Shown one piece after another: positions 42,167 to 50,565 of a stretch of 64,000 nt of DNA. The stretch lies in contig OMZP01000009.1 of assembly GCA_900315585.1 (NCBI GenBank), positions 1-64,000 on the forward strand, read 5' to 3'. A program made the position numbers and the translations under genes. Origin of the DNA: an uncultured Eubacteriales bacterium. GTDB lineage: Bacteria > Bacillota > Clostridia > Christensenellales > Aristaeellaceae. The notes beneath the pieces are model-generated. The model had not been told where the DNA came from. It saw nothing but the letters and a program-made list of their open reading frames with translations, and made no database searches. Positions within the stretch are counted from its first letter, which is position 1, and each line of letters opens with the position of its first letter.

Positions 42167-43468
42167 ATGGCTAAGAAACGCAAGCGCCGCGCTCCGCGGC
42201 GCAGGCCGGTCATTCAATCGGAAAAATACAGCATCAGGGCCCTGCACGAGGATCGCGAGTATGGCCTGTATTGGTATGCCTGGCTCTGGAAGCTGGTGCG
42301 GCCGCTGCTGATCTTCATTTGCAGCGTGCTGATGGTGATCGGCATGGTGTCCATCGGCTATGACCGCGTCTACGGCGCGTTCTTCGCCCCGGTGGCCCGC
42401 AACGACGCGGAGGTCGTGGACTTCCAGATCGACAGCGGCGAGACCGTCACCGAGATCGGCCAGCGGCTGGAGGACGCGAAGCTGCTGCGCAACAAGAGCG
42501 TGTTCAAATACATGATCCAGTTCCGTGGCCTCACCAATTCCCTGAGCTACGGCGTGTTCAAGCTGTCACCCAGCATGAACGTGGACCAGATCATCGAGGA
42601 ACTGACCTCCGGCAGCCAGACCAACGAGCGGGTCATCACCATCGTGCCCGGCTGGACCGTGGAGGACGTGGCGGACTACCTGGTGCAGATCGGCGCGCTG
42701 GAGACAAAGGGCGAGTTTTTGAAGCTCTGCAACAACGTGGACCTGTTCGTGGGCAGCAGCTATGCCCTCAGGGATGCCCAGAACGCGGGCACCCTGCCGG
42801 GCCGCAAGTACGCCCTGGAGGGTTACCTGGCCCCGGACACCTACCGGGTGTTCACCTCCGCCACCGCCGAGAGCATCATCCGGACCCTGCTGAACCAGCA
42901 CAACAAGGTCATCGACAGCGTGTACTACGCCAACAACGCCGAGTACTACACCGACGAGGAGGGCTATCACGCCGTGGAGGCCTTCGACACCGGCCTCACC
43001 ATGGACCAGACCGTGATCCTGGCCTCGATGATCGAGAAGGAGGCCGCCAACCGCACGGACTACGCCCGGGTCTCCGCCGTGTTCCACAACCGGCTCAGGC
43101 TGGGCATGAAGCTGGAGAGCGACCCCACCGTCACCTACCTGACGGGAGAAAACAAGCTGGCCCTCACCGAAGAGGACACCTCCCAGATCAACAACTACAA
43201 CACCTACTACGTGCCCGGGCTTCCCGTGGGCCCCATCTGCAATCCGTCGGTGGCGGCGCTGGAGGCGGCCCAGCACCCGGACATGGACTTCATCAACGAG
43301 GGCTACCTCTACTTTTGCGCCACCGAGCCCGGCTCCGGCCAGCTGGCCTTCTCCGTCACCAAGGAGGAGCACGACGCCAACGTGGCCATGTACCGCCCGC
43401 TGTGGGAGGAGTACGACCGCCGACAGGCGCTGGAGAAGGCCGCCGAGGCGCAGAAGCCGACGGAGTAA
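42167..43468 (+). CDS. mltG: Endolytic murein transglycosylase MltG
   Basis: 433 aa; ATG 42167 after GGAGG. Basic cytoplasmic N terminus (1-45), one transmembrane helix (about 46-68), a LysM-like subdomain (DFQIDSGETVTEIGQRL, about 85-150) and the YceG catalytic domain (160-415). The catalytic glutamate is in ILASMIEKEA, and the FHNRL, LESDPTVTY and YNTYYVPGLPVGPICNPS motifs are intact. It cleaves nascent glycan strands at the outer face of the membrane and helps set their length. Confidence 0.95.
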   Translation: MAKKRKRRAPRRRPVIQSEKYSIRALHEDREYGLYWYAWLWKLVRPLLIFICSVLMVIGMVSIGYDRVYGAFFAPVARNDAEVVDFQIDSGETVTEIGQRLEDAKLLRNKSVFKYMIQFRGLTNSLSYGVFKLSPSMNVDQIIEELTSGSQTNERVITIVPGWTVEDVADYLVQIGALETKGEFLKLCNNVDLFVGSSYALRDAQNAGTLPGRKYALEGYLAPDTYRVFTSATAESIIRTLLNQHNKVIDSVYYANNAEYYTDEEGYHAVEAFDTGLTMDQTVILASMIEKEAANRTDYARVSAVFHNRLRLGMKLESDPTVTYLTGENKLALTEEDTSQINNYNTYYVPGLPVGPICNPSVAALEAAQHPDMDFINEGYLYFCATEPGSGQLAFSVTKEEHDANVAMYRPLWEEYDRRQALEKAAEAQKPTE

Positions 43469-43469
43469 A

Positions 43470-43570
43470 CGAGAGTTAAGAGTTGAGAGTTCAGAGTTTA
43501 GATAAAGATGGTGTTCAAAGGCACATTCAATATCTAAACTCTGAACTCTGATCTCTAAACTCTTTTCTCT
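43470..43570. repeat. GAGAGTT/GAGTTTAGA inverted repeat
   Basis: Left arm GAGAGTTAAGAGTTGAGAGT... (43470-43508), right arm ...ACTCTGAACTCTGATCTCT (43531-43570). Same organisation as the heptamer elements but with a different unit. Between mltG and sigK. Confidence 0.8.
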
Positions 43571-43639
43571 AGGTTCCATTTTTCGACAAAACCTCATATC
43601 CTTGTAGGGCAGATTCCTTTGAAAGCGGGGGAATGCCCT

Positions 43640-44332
43640 ATGTTTTTGCCCGAAATGCTGCTCTGGCTGTCGGAAAACGGCTGGCTGATGCTGTTGCACC
43701 TCAGCGCGCGCTCCTCCTTCCCAAAGCCCCTGGAGAAGGACGAGGAGGCCGCGCTCGTTGAGCGGATGTTCGCCGGGGACAGCGAGGCCGCCGCGTCGCT
43801 GATCGAGCACAACCTGCGCCTGGTGGCCCACATTGCCCGCAAGTACGCCCAGGCAGGGGTGGATCAGGACGACCTGATCTCCATCGGCTCCCTGGGGCTC
43901 ATCAAGGCGGTGCAGACCTTCCGTCCGGAGGCGGGCCGCCTTACCGCCTACGCCGCCCGGTGCATCGAGAACGAGATCCTGATGCACTTCCGCGCCGAGA
44001 AGAAAAACCGGGGCGTGGTGCTGCTGGGGGAGAGCCTGGGCCAGGACAAGGACGGCGACGAGGTGTCCCTCAGCGACCTGCTGGGCACCGAACCGGATTT
44101 GGTCCCCGCCGAGGCGGAGACGGCCATCGAGGCTTCGCGGGCCATGGGCCTCATGGACAGCGTCCTCACCCGGCGGGAGCAGGAGGTGGTGCGCCTGCGC
44201 TGTGGCCTCGTGGACGGCGAGCCCTGGCCCCAGCACCGCGTCGCCAAGCGCCTCGGCATCTCCCGCAGCTACGTTTCCCGCATCGAAAAGAAGGCGCTGG
44301 AGAAGCTGCGACGGGCGATGGAAGGGGAATGA
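43640..44332 (+). CDS. sigK: RNA polymerase sporulation sigma factor SigK
   Basis: 230 aa; ATG 43640 after GCGGGGG; an upstream in-frame TTG lacks a site. Sigma-70 family with the short hydrophobic N-terminal pro-like segment (FLPEMLLWLSENGWLMLL), region 2 (IEHNLRLVAHIARKYAQAG.DQDDLISIGSLGLIKAV, YAARCIENEILMHFR) and region 4 (LTRREQEVVRLRCGL..., helix-turn-helix QHRVAKRLGISRSYVSRIEKKAL). These match SigK, the late mother-cell sigma factor. The gene is intact, with no skin-type insertion. CATATCCT at 43595-43602 could be a mother-cell -10. It shows the organism belongs to a sporulating lineage. Confidence 0.93.
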   Translation: MFLPEMLLWLSENGWLMLLHLSARSSFPKPLEKDEEAALVERMFAGDSEAAASLIEHNLRLVAHIARKYAQAGVDQDDLISIGSLGLIKAVQTFRPEAGRLTAYAARCIENEILMHFRAEKKNRGVVLLGESLGQDKDGDEVSLSDLLGTEPDLVPAEAETAIEASRAMGLMDSVLTRREQEVVRLRCGLVDGEPWPQHRVAKRLGISRSYVSRIEKKALEKLRRAMEGE

Positions 44333-44646
44333 GGAATGGAAAATGAAGAATGAAGAATGGCCTGCGGGATAGGCAGGGGCGCCGATGCGTCTGGATCCAG
44401 GGTACAAAGGCGGACGCCGTGAATGGCGTCCCTACGAGGGGATGGCATCCCGCAACGATCTTCGTAGGGACAGCATTCATGCTGTCTGTGAGCGAGTGGT
44501 GCAGAGGCGGGCGCAGCAACGGCGCCTCTATAGATTCCGTGGCAGCCATCATTCTCCATTTTCCCTTCTCCATTATCACCCCTTCTTCCTTGCAATCGAC
44601 GCACAAACATGTTAGAATAGTACCAACGCAGATAGGGGGTGCGGGC
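44333..44646. other. Composite repeat region between sigK and the DprA-like gene
   Basis: 314 bp without a supported gene. It holds GAATGAGGAATGG-type units (44330-44360) with inverse units at 44545-44580, and inside them parts of the GGACGCC.TGAATGGCGTCC and GTAGGGACAGCATTCATGCTGTC palindromes (44409-44495). Confidence 0.75.
44590..44618 (+). promoter_or_regulatory. Promoter of the DprA-like gene
   Basis: TTGCAA (44590-44595), 17 bp spacer, TAGAAT (44613-44618). Confidence 0.7.
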
Positions 44647-45606
44647 ATGGGTCACACGGACGACGCATACGCGGCGATGCTCTTGACGATGGCGCTGTCG
44701 CCGAACAAGGAGGAGTACGCCAGACCCCTGAGCACGGCGGAGTTCCGCCGCTTCGAGGCCGCGGCGCGGGAATCGCAGTTTCACGGCATTGGCAAGCTGA
44801 TGGACATGGACATCAGCGGCCTGATGATCTACCTGAACCTCACCGAGGAGGAGGCTTACCGCGCCTTCACGCTGCTGCACCGGGGCGTGCAGCTCTCCTA
44901 CGCGCTGGAGGGCTTCGCCGCCCAGGGCATCGAGGTGGTGACCCAGTACGACGGGGACTATCCGGACCGCCTGCGCCGCAAGCTGGGCGCGGGGGCCCCG
45001 CCGGCGTTCTACCGCTGCGGCAACATGGCGCTTCTGGACCGGCCTGCGGTGGCCATCGTGGGCATCAGCGGCGTCAGGACCACACCCCAGATCCGCGCTG
45101 CCATCGAGACGCTGGTGCGCGGTGCGGTGGCCCAGGGCTACGGCATCCTCACCGGCGGGGAGCCGGGGGTGTCCCACATGGCGGCGCAGCTGGTGGCGGA
45201 GCTGGGCGGGAGCCTGGTGAACATCCTGGGCGGCGGCATGCGGGAGCACCTCGCGGACGACGGCATCGCCCTGCTGGTGGCGGGCGGCAACGGCCTCGTG
45301 CTCTCCCTGGAGCACCCGGACGCCATGTTCACCGTCAGCCACGCCATCGCCCGGAACCGCGTATTGTTCGCCCTCGCCGACGCCGCCTTTGTGTTCAACA
45401 CCGACGGGCGCCGGGGCGAGCAGGAGGCCCTGCAGAGCCGCACCTGCGACTGGATCTACGCCTGGGAGGACTTCCCGGCCAACCAGCCGCTCATCGCCCG
45501 GGGTGCGACCCCCTTCGGCCCCCTCAACGAAGAGGAGCTCCGGAAGATCAGCCGCCACTGGGTCAGCTCCCGCTCCCAGCAGATGAACATGTTTGACCTG
45601 TTGTAA
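44647..45606 (+). CDS. DprA/Smf-like Rossmann-fold protein, divergent
   Basis: 319 aa; ATG 44647 after GGGGG. N-terminal helical region (1-115) with YDGDYPDRLR, then a DprA-type Rossmann domain (about 125-290): VAIVGISGVRTTPQI, GILTGGEPGVSHMAAQLVAELGGSLVNILGGG and the FTVSHAIARNRVLFALADAAFVFN segment that corresponds to FPxRNRIIAGLS..VVVEA. Several usual DprA residues differ (for example SGLAxGID is TGGEPGVS). DprA loads RecA on incoming single-stranded DNA; related proteins are also found in phage and anti-phage settings. It lies alone, far from topA or other usual neighbours, so its role is open. The stop codon touches MITE-like copy 3. Confidence 0.7.
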   Translation: MGHTDDAYAAMLLTMALSPNKEEYARPLSTAEFRRFEAAARESQFHGIGKLMDMDISGLMIYLNLTEEEAYRAFTLLHRGVQLSYALEGFAAQGIEVVTQYDGDYPDRLRRKLGAGAPPAFYRCGNMALLDRPAVAIVGISGVRTTPQIRAAIETLVRGAVAQGYGILTGGEPGVSHMAAQLVAELGGSLVNILGGGMREHLADDGIALLVAGGNGLVLSLEHPDAMFTVSHAIARNRVLFALADAAFVFNTDGRRGEQEALQSRTCDWIYAWEDFPANQPLIARGATPFGPLNEEELRKISRHWVSSRSQQMNMFDLL

Positions 45607-45684
45607 TACTAAATTCCATCTAATCCATGCACATCTGCGGGTGCCTTTTTTGCCCTGGCTGTGCTTCGCTTCAGTCAACGATGT
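45606..45684. repeat. MITE-like element, copy 3 (right end lost)
   Basis: Starts ATACTAAATTCCATCTAATC within the stop codon region of the DprA-like gene and continues with CATGCACATCTGCG and a diverged interior ending near CAGTCAACGATG. The right terminal repeat is missing. Confidence 0.75.
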
Positions 45685-45688
45685 AAAG

Positions 45689-45718
45689 ACATGACCACCG
45701 GCCTGGCCGGTGGTCATG
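45689..45718 (-). terminator. Hairpin downstream of dapA
   Basis: CATGACCACCGGCC / GGCCGGTGGTCATG, a 13-14 bp stem with a minimal loop just after the dapA stop, followed on the minus strand by TCTTT. Confidence 0.65.
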
Positions 45719-45724
45719 CTCATT

Positions 45725-46609
45725 CTACAAAACTCCCAACCCCTCCATGACCTCCCTCAGCCGCGCCTGTTTGTCCTCGGCCAGCGGGCAGAGGGGGAGC
45801 CGGAGGGTGTTTTCAATCCTGCCCATCATGGCCAGCGCCGCCTTCACCGGGATGGGGTTGACCTCGGAAAACAGCGCGTCGATCAGCGGCAGGAGCCTCA
45901 TCTGCGCCTCCAGGCTGCGCTTTGTCTCGCCCCGCAGCCAGTCCGCCGCCAGCGCGTGCATTGGGGCGGGGATGACGTTGGCGGCCACGGAGATCACGCC
46001 CCGTGCGCCCAGGGCCATGGCGGGCACCACCTGGCCGTCGTTGCCGCTGTACACAGCCACGCCCTCGCCGCAGACCTGCGCCAGCTCCGTCATCTGCTTA
46101 AGATTCCCGGAGGCCTCCTTCACGGCGCAGAGGTTCGGGTGCTTCGCCAGCTCCGCCACCACCTCCGGCGCAAGGTTCAGCCCCGTGCGCCCCGGCACGT
46201 TGTACAGGATGATGGGCAATTCCACGCTGTCGGCCACGGCCAGGTAGTGGGCGATCAGGCCCTCCCGGCTGGCCTTGTTGTAATAGGGCGTCACCACCAG
46301 CAGCGCGTCCGCGCCCAGGCGCTGGGCCTCCACGGACAGGGCCACGGCCTTCCTCGTGTCGTTCGCGCCGGTGCCCACGATCAGCGGCACCCGGCCCCCG
46401 CAGCGCGCCGCGGCGCATTCGACGACGGCGCTGCGCTCGCTGCCGGAGAGCGTGGACGGCTCGCCGGTGGTGCCCAGCACCACCAGGGCGTCCACGCCGC
46501 TGTCCAGCTGCCAGTCGATCAGGCTTTCCAGCGCGTCGTAGTCCACCCGATTCCCCTTGAACGGCGTCACCAGCGCCGTGCCGCAGCCGTAGAACAGGTT
46601 TCCATGCAT
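45725..46609 (-). CDS. dapA: 4-hydroxy-tetrahydrodipicolinate synthase
   Basis: 294 aa; ATG 46609, 8 nt after AAGGAGG. TIM-barrel lyase condensing pyruvate and aspartate semialdehyde in lysine/diaminopimelate synthesis. Schiff-base lysine K164 in CAVKEASG, Y136 in YNVPGR and the TTGE motif (47-50) are present. A CCCGCA/TGCGGG hairpin lies just upstream of its ribosome-binding site, 66 bp after the GNAT gene on the same strand. It uses the Asd product made by the 21485 gene and supplies peptidoglycan and spore dipicolinate precursors. Confidence 0.95.
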   Translation of the reverse strand: MHGNLFYGCGTALVTPFKGNRVDYDALESLIDWQLDSGVDALVVLGTTGEPSTLSGSERSAVVECAAARCGGRVPLIVGTGANDTRKAVALSVEAQRLGADALLVVTPYYNKASREGLIAHYLAVADSVELPIILYNVPGRTGLNLAPEVVAELAKHPNLCAVKEASGNLKQMTELAQVCGEGVAVYSGNDGQVVPAMALGARGVISVAANVIPAPMHALAADWLRGETKRSLEAQMRLLPLIDALFSEVNPIPVKAALAMMGRIENTLRLPLCPLAEDKQARLREVMEGLGVL

Positions 46610-46675
46610 CAAAAAACCTCCTTCCCGCACGGTTCATACTATGCGGGAGAGGGAGGAAAAGAAGAAGCGAGGACG

Positions 46676-47473
46676 CTAGGGTTTCGGCCGCCTTGCCAAT
46701 AACTCCGCAATGAAGGCGTTGGGCTTCGCGGTGATCTCCGCCCATCCGGTGCTGAACCCGGCGCGAAGGGCGTTGCGCACGGAGCGAATGTTGGACCAGG
46801 CGGCGCAGTAGAACGGCACGATCTCCCGCTCCAGGCATTCCCGGGCCAGCCGGTTGGTGAGAGCCGAGGCGATTCCCCGGCGGCGGTATTCCGGCAGCAC
46901 GTCGATGCCGATCTGCCACATGGTGTCGCAGTCCGCGGAGCAGCCCGCGAGGCCGACCAGCCGGTCCCCGTCATACGCGCCCAAGCCCAGCACGTCCCGC
47001 TCCGGGTGGGCCAGGCCCAGCGCGTTGCTCCACTGGGGCAGGTAGAGCGGGGCAAAGTCCGCCGGCCCCAGCAGGCGCAGGTCATAGGCGCAATCCGGCC
47101 GGAAGGCCAGGACGCGATCCACGTCCGGCAGGAAGTATTCCGCCATGAAGCACACGCGGGCGTCATAGGGCGCGAGGAGCTCGTTCAAAGCGTACAGCCC
47201 TGGCGTCTCAAAGCAGCGGGCGGGGCTGGGCATGGATGCGATGAACCGCTCGACGCCGGGAATCAGCTCGGGTGCGCAGCAGGCCACCACGTTCGATCCA
47301 TAGGACACGAGGTCGCAGAGATGGGGCAGGGCCAGATAGCGCCGGGCGTTCGGGGATGCCAGGGATTCGTGGACGCGGCTCACAGGGCTTGTGAAGTCAG
47401 ACGCGTCGCAGGAGCAATCGAAGGCGGACTGCTCCTGCGCGATTTCAAGGATTCTTTGGTTGTTCAGGGACAT
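46676..47473 (-). CDS. GNAT-family acetyltransferase (265 aa)
   Basis: Start ATG 47473, 7 nt after AAGGAG; an in-frame codon at 47488 lies before that site. The N-terminal half (1-150) is an unrecognised domain; the C-terminal GNAT domain has QIGIDVLPEYRRRGIASALTNRLA (motif A, about residues 190-213) and the WSNIRSVRNALRAGF segment. It is 24 bp downstream of another GNAT gene. Two-domain GNATs of this kind are usually assigned only to the superfamily; substrate unknown. Confidence 0.82.
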   Translation of the reverse strand: MSLNNQRILEIAQEQSAFDCSCDASDFTSPVSRVHESLASPNARRYLALPHLCDLVSYGSNVVACCAPELIPGVERFIASMPSPARCFETPGLYALNELLAPYDARVCFMAEYFLPDVDRVLAFRPDCAYDLRLLGPADFAPLYLPQWSNALGLAHPERDVLGLGAYDGDRLVGLAGCSADCDTMWQIGIDVLPEYRRRGIASALTNRLARECLEREIVPFYCAAWSNIRSVRNALRAGFSTGWAEITAKPNAFIAELLARRPKP

Positions 47474-47497
47474 GGCGCGCTCCTTCATGCGATCCGG

Positions 47498-48313
47498 TCA
47501 CTTTTCCGTCGGGTTGATGTCCACGCCGGGATAGCGCATCAGCAGCTCCGTCTGCTTGAAGCCGCACTTTTCCATCAGCTTCAGCACGTGGGGGATGCGG
47601 GCGCGAACGTTGGCCTCGGCGCAGAACAGCCGCGCCTTTTCAAACTCCTCGCAGGCCAGACCCAGCATGCAGGTGCCCACGCCCATGCGCCGCCAACGCT
47701 TGCTGGTCTGAATGTAGCCGATGATGCCGGCGTAGCTCTCCCGCCAGATCAATATCTCCCCGGCCATGCCCGTGGGGGACACGGTGAGGATGCGGGTGAA
47801 GCCCTCCCGGTCGATGTAACTGCGGAGCCAGGAAAAGTCATGGTCGGTGTTGTAGAGCTCGTTGTAACGCTCCAGAAAGTACTTCTGCTCCGTGGCGTCG
47901 CTCAGGTCGTCCTTCACCACCACGCACCCGGCGGGCAGCTTGTAGTCGCAGGCGAAGGGCAGTCGAAGCTGCATCTGCACCAGCCCGTCGTTGTCCTTGA
48001 AGCCCATGGGCGCGAGGCTCTCCAGCATCTCGTCGTCGTCCGGGTCGCAGCGGGTGTACAGGCGGCAGAACTTGCCGGAGGCGTTGCAGATCTCCCGCCC
48101 CCGGGCCACCGCCGCGCCCAGCAGCGCGTCCGGAATGGGGCTGCCCTCCAGCTGCAGGCGCACCTGCAGCGGCCGCGCCGGATAGAGGGACGGGTTGTCG
48201 TCCTGGTAGATGGTGCAGGCGCCCAGCTGCGCGCCGCTGTACTCGTCGATGGCCAGGAACGTGTTTTCCACCGGCTGCCCGTCCACGGGCTCTCTGGAAT
48301 GTCGAAGCATCAT
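47498..48313 (-). CDS. GNAT-family acetyltransferase (271 aa)
   Basis: ATG 48313, 9 nt after GAGG; a second ATG follows directly. Residues 1-125 form a partial, degenerate GNAT-like half and 130-271 a second one with SKRWRRMGVGTCMLGLACEEFEKARLF as acetyl-CoA site and a C-terminal KLMEKCGFKQTELLMRYPG. Tandem-GNAT architecture. It is 33 bp downstream of mazG and 24 bp upstream of the next GNAT on the same strand. Substrate unknown. Confidence 0.8.
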   Translation of the reverse strand: MMLRHSREPVDGQPVENTFLAIDEYSGAQLGACTIYQDDNPSLYPARPLQVRLQLEGSPIPDALLGAAVARGREICNASGKFCRLYTRCDPDDDEMLESLAPMGFKDNDGLVQMQLRLPFACDYKLPAGCVVVKDDLSDATEQKYFLERYNELYNTDHDFSWLRSYIDREGFTRILTVSPTGMAGEILIWRESYAGIIGYIQTSKRWRRMGVGTCMLGLACEEFEKARLFCAEANVRARIPHVLKLMEKCGFKQTELLMRYPGVDINPTEK

Positions 48314-48346
48314 AGTGGGGTACCTCTTGGTTCGTATTGAAGCGCG

Positions 48347-48703
48347 TTAACGCTTCGGGTTGTATTCCTTGGGCGGGCGATGGTCCACGATGTCGATCTT
48401 GCGCAGCACCTGCCCGGTCACGTCGATATTCAGCGTCCGCGCCAGCTGCAAGCCGTACATCATCACGTCGGCGAATTCCTCGGCGATCAGGGCCACCCGC
48501 TCCGGGTCCTGGCCCGCCATCAGCGCGTCCACGTCCTCCGGGTTCAGCCACTGGAAGTGCTCCAGCAGCTCGCTCATTTCCACGGTCATGGCCATGGCCA
48601 CGTGCTGGGGGTTCTGAACGCCTTCCACGCCCCAGCCCTTTCTGAGGCACAGCTGGTGCACAGCCTCCTTCAGCTGGGCAATCGAGGTGTTGCTGTCATT
48701 CAT
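48347..48703 (-). CDS. MazG-like nucleotide pyrophosphohydrolase
   Basis: 118 aa; ATG 48703 overlaps the last codons of the upstream alkD-like gene by 8 bp, so translation is probably coupled. All-alpha NTP-PPase fold of the RS21-C6/dCTPase group: the metal-binding EMSELLEHFQW and EEFADVMMYGLQLA motifs supply E-xx-E and E-xxx-D ligands. Such enzymes hydrolyse non-canonical or excess dNTPs to monophosphates. Next to a DNA alkylation-repair enzyme it fits a nucleotide-pool/DNA-damage role. Confidence 0.88.
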   Translation of the reverse strand: MNDSNTSIAQLKEAVHQLCLRKGWGVEGVQNPQHVAMAMTVEMSELLEHFQWLNPEDVDALMAGQDPERVALIAEEFADVMMYGLQLARTLNIDVTGQVLRKIDIVDHRPPKEYNPKR

Positions 48704-49421
48704 GGCGCTTTTCAACCTTTCTGCGCAGGGTCATCAGCATGGCCTTGTTGTCGTCCGAGACCCGGTAGGATTCCCGCAGCTTCTGGATGGCCTTGTTGTG
48801 GGTGAAGTCGTCCCAGAGGTTTTCCTTTAAAATCGCGAGGGCGGCCTCCGGCGCGTGGAGGTACAGCGTCGCCAGGCCCCATGCCGCGCCCATCCGGGCG
48901 TAGTAGCCAGGGTGGGCAAAGCCGCGATAGACGGCCATGGTCCCGTCGAGGTACGGCGCGTCGTGGAAATAGTTCATCAGCATGATGAGGCCGAACCGCT
49001 TGCGAAACTCGATGTCGCTCTCGGCGCAGGCCTTCACGAAGGCGAACAAAGCGTCTTTTTCATCGTTCTTCACCCGGTAGGAGGAACAGAAGCCGTCGCA
49101 CACCGCCCAGTTGTCGATATGGGGGAGGAACGCCTCCGTCAGGGCCAGCTTTTCGTCGATAGCGCACTTCGCGCCGCCCAGCACGTAGCCGTGTAGCAGC
49201 TTCATCTCGTAGATCTGGCTGTCCCGGCTGGCCTCGATAAACGCCCGCCAGTCGCCCTTTAGCAGCTCCTTCGCCACGCTCCTGAGCTTCGGCACCCGCA
49301 CGCCCAGCATCGCTGTATCGGAGCCGGGGATCAGGGCCGCGCTGAAATCCCGATAGCCGCCGTCGGCCAGCGCCGCCAGGCGCTTCACGAGGGCGTCCGT
49401 GTCGAACGGGGGAGCCTGCAT
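48696..49421 (-). CDS. DNA alkylation repair protein (AlkD-like)
   Basis: 241 aa; ATG 49421, 7 nt after GAGGTG; the upstream in-frame extension crosses the promoter region. All-helical HEAT-like repeat protein. The pair W105 and D109 in NWAVCDGF matches the catalytic tryptophan and aspartate of AlkD, which excises bulky and charged alkylated bases without base flipping. It heads the minus-strand run alkD-mazG-GNAT-GNAT(-dapA). Length matches the family. Confidence 0.88.
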   Translation of the reverse strand: MQAPPFDTDALVKRLAALADGGYRDFSAALIPGSDTAMLGVRVPKLRSVAKELLKGDWRAFIEASRDSQIYEMKLLHGYVLGGAKCAIDEKLALTEAFLPHIDNWAVCDGFCSSYRVKNDEKDALFAFVKACAESDIEFRKRFGLIMLMNYFHDAPYLDGTMAVYRGFAHPGYYARMGAAWGLATLYLHAPEAALAILKENLWDDFTHNKAIQKLRESYRVSDDNKAMLMTLRRKVEKRHE

Positions 49422-49446
49422 AAATATCACCTCATATACAATGTAT

Positions 49447-49475
49447 AGTTTATGACGGATGGCGTCGATTGTCAA
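49447..49475 (-). promoter_or_regulatory. Promoter of the alkD-mazG-GNAT run
   Basis: Minus strand TTGACA (49475-49470), 17 bp spacer, TAAACT (49452-49447). Confidence 0.65.
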
Positions 49476-49499
49476 GCGCATAGTTTTTACAGCAATCGC

Positions 49500-49528
49500 T
49501 TGAAACCTTTACCCGGAGAAATGATAAT
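49500..49528 (+). promoter_or_regulatory. Promoter of the HAD phosphatase gene
   Basis: TTGAAA (49500-49505), 17 bp spacer, GATAAT (49523-49528). Confidence 0.7.
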
Positions 49529-49558
49529 ATATGTATCTTTGAAAGGGGAGGCACGGGC

Positions 49559-50395
49559 ATGGCGGCAACGGGACCCTATATGCTTGCGGCGATGGACATG
49601 GACGGCACGCTGCTCAACACGGACCATCGCTTCACGCCCTACACCGTCCGGGCGCTGGAGAAGGCGGCGCGGGCGGGGAAGGCGCTGGCGTTCTGCACGG
49701 GCCGCTGCCTGTCCGAGCTCTGGGCTCACTTCGAGGCCGTGCCCGCCATCGGCTACGCCATCGGGGAAAACGGCGGCTGCCTGTACGACGTGAAGGCGAA
49801 GAAGGTGCTCTACCAGCTGGCCATGAAGCGGGAAACGGCCATGGCGATGCTGGACCTGGCCATGGAGTACGACGTGATCCCCCAGTGCTTCATGTCCGGG
49901 CAGTCCTATATGCAGCTCAAGCGCATGGAGGACCTGGCGCCCCACCACGTGGCGGACTACGAGGCGGTGTTCAGGGCCGGGACGATCTTTGTGGACGACG
50001 TGATCTCCATGGCCCGCGACCGGGACGACGTGGAGAAGATCAACATCTACTTCGCCCGGGCCGAGGACAAGGCCGACTTTAACCGGCGCTCGAAGGACCT
50101 GGACCTGTTCATCGCGGATTCCCTGGGCTACGGCTACGAGGCATCGCCCCGGGAGGCCACGAAGTCCGCGGGGCTTGCGCGCCTGTGCGAGCACCTGGGC
50201 ATCCCCATCGGCCAGAGCCTGGCCATCGGCGACGGCGGCAACGACGTGGACCTGATGCGCGCGGCGGGGCTGTCCGTGGCCATGGGCAACGCCACCGAGG
50301 CCGTGAAGGCGGCGGCGGACGCGGTCACCGAGGACTGCGACCACGACGGCGCTGCCAAGGCGGTGCTGAGGTACATGCTGGGGGAGGACGTTTGA
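49559..50395 (+). CDS. HAD-superfamily Cof-type hydrolase
   Basis: 278 aa; ATG 49559 after AGGGGAGG. Motif I is DMDGTLL with D13 and D15, motif II TGR (about 48), the conserved lysine lies before motif IV, and motif IV is GDGGNDVDLMRAAGLSVAMGNA (about 224-245). The C2B cap identifies the Cof subfamily, which dephosphorylates sugar phosphates, FMN, PLP or similar metabolites. Substrate unknown. Followed by a strong terminator. Confidence 0.9.
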   Translation: MAATGPYMLAAMDMDGTLLNTDHRFTPYTVRALEKAARAGKALAFCTGRCLSELWAHFEAVPAIGYAIGENGGCLYDVKAKKVLYQLAMKRETAMAMLDLAMEYDVIPQCFMSGQSYMQLKRMEDLAPHHVADYEAVFRAGTIFVDDVISMARDRDDVEKINIYFARAEDKADFNRRSKDLDLFIADSLGYGYEASPREATKSAGLARLCEHLGIPIGQSLAIGDGGNDVDLMRAAGLSVAMGNATEAVKAAADAVTEDCDHDGAAKAVLRYMLGEDV

Positions 50396-50427
50396 CAGAC
50401 GGGGTGCCCTATCGGCGCTGCGCGCCA

Positions 50428-50454
50428 CTTCCCCATTGCGATGGGGAAGCTTTT
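50428..50454 (+). terminator. Terminator of the HAD gene
   Basis: CTTCCCCAT / ATGGGGAAG with TGCG loop, then CTTTT. The hairpin recurs nearly unchanged at 53204-53231. Confidence 0.82.
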
Positions 50455-50479
50455 GGCGGATCACGCCATCCCAGCCTCC

Positions 50480-50523
50480 CTGCCGCAGCGGGGAGGTGCC
50501 CGCAAAGCGGGCGGTGGGGCGCT
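50480..50523. repeat. GGGGAGGTGCCCGCAAAGCGG intergenic repeat
   Basis: CCTCCCTGCCGCAGCGGGGAGG hairpin followed by TGCCCGC/GCGGGCGG. One copy in the window; the style matches the other palindromic families here. Confidence 0.5.
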
Positions 50524-50565
50524 TCAAGCGAACACGAACGACATCAATATCAGGAGGCGAATATC

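Noticed and set aside
43640..44332. Split sigK with a skin-like element
   Set aside because: The frame is continuous through regions 2 and 4 and no recombinase is nearby.
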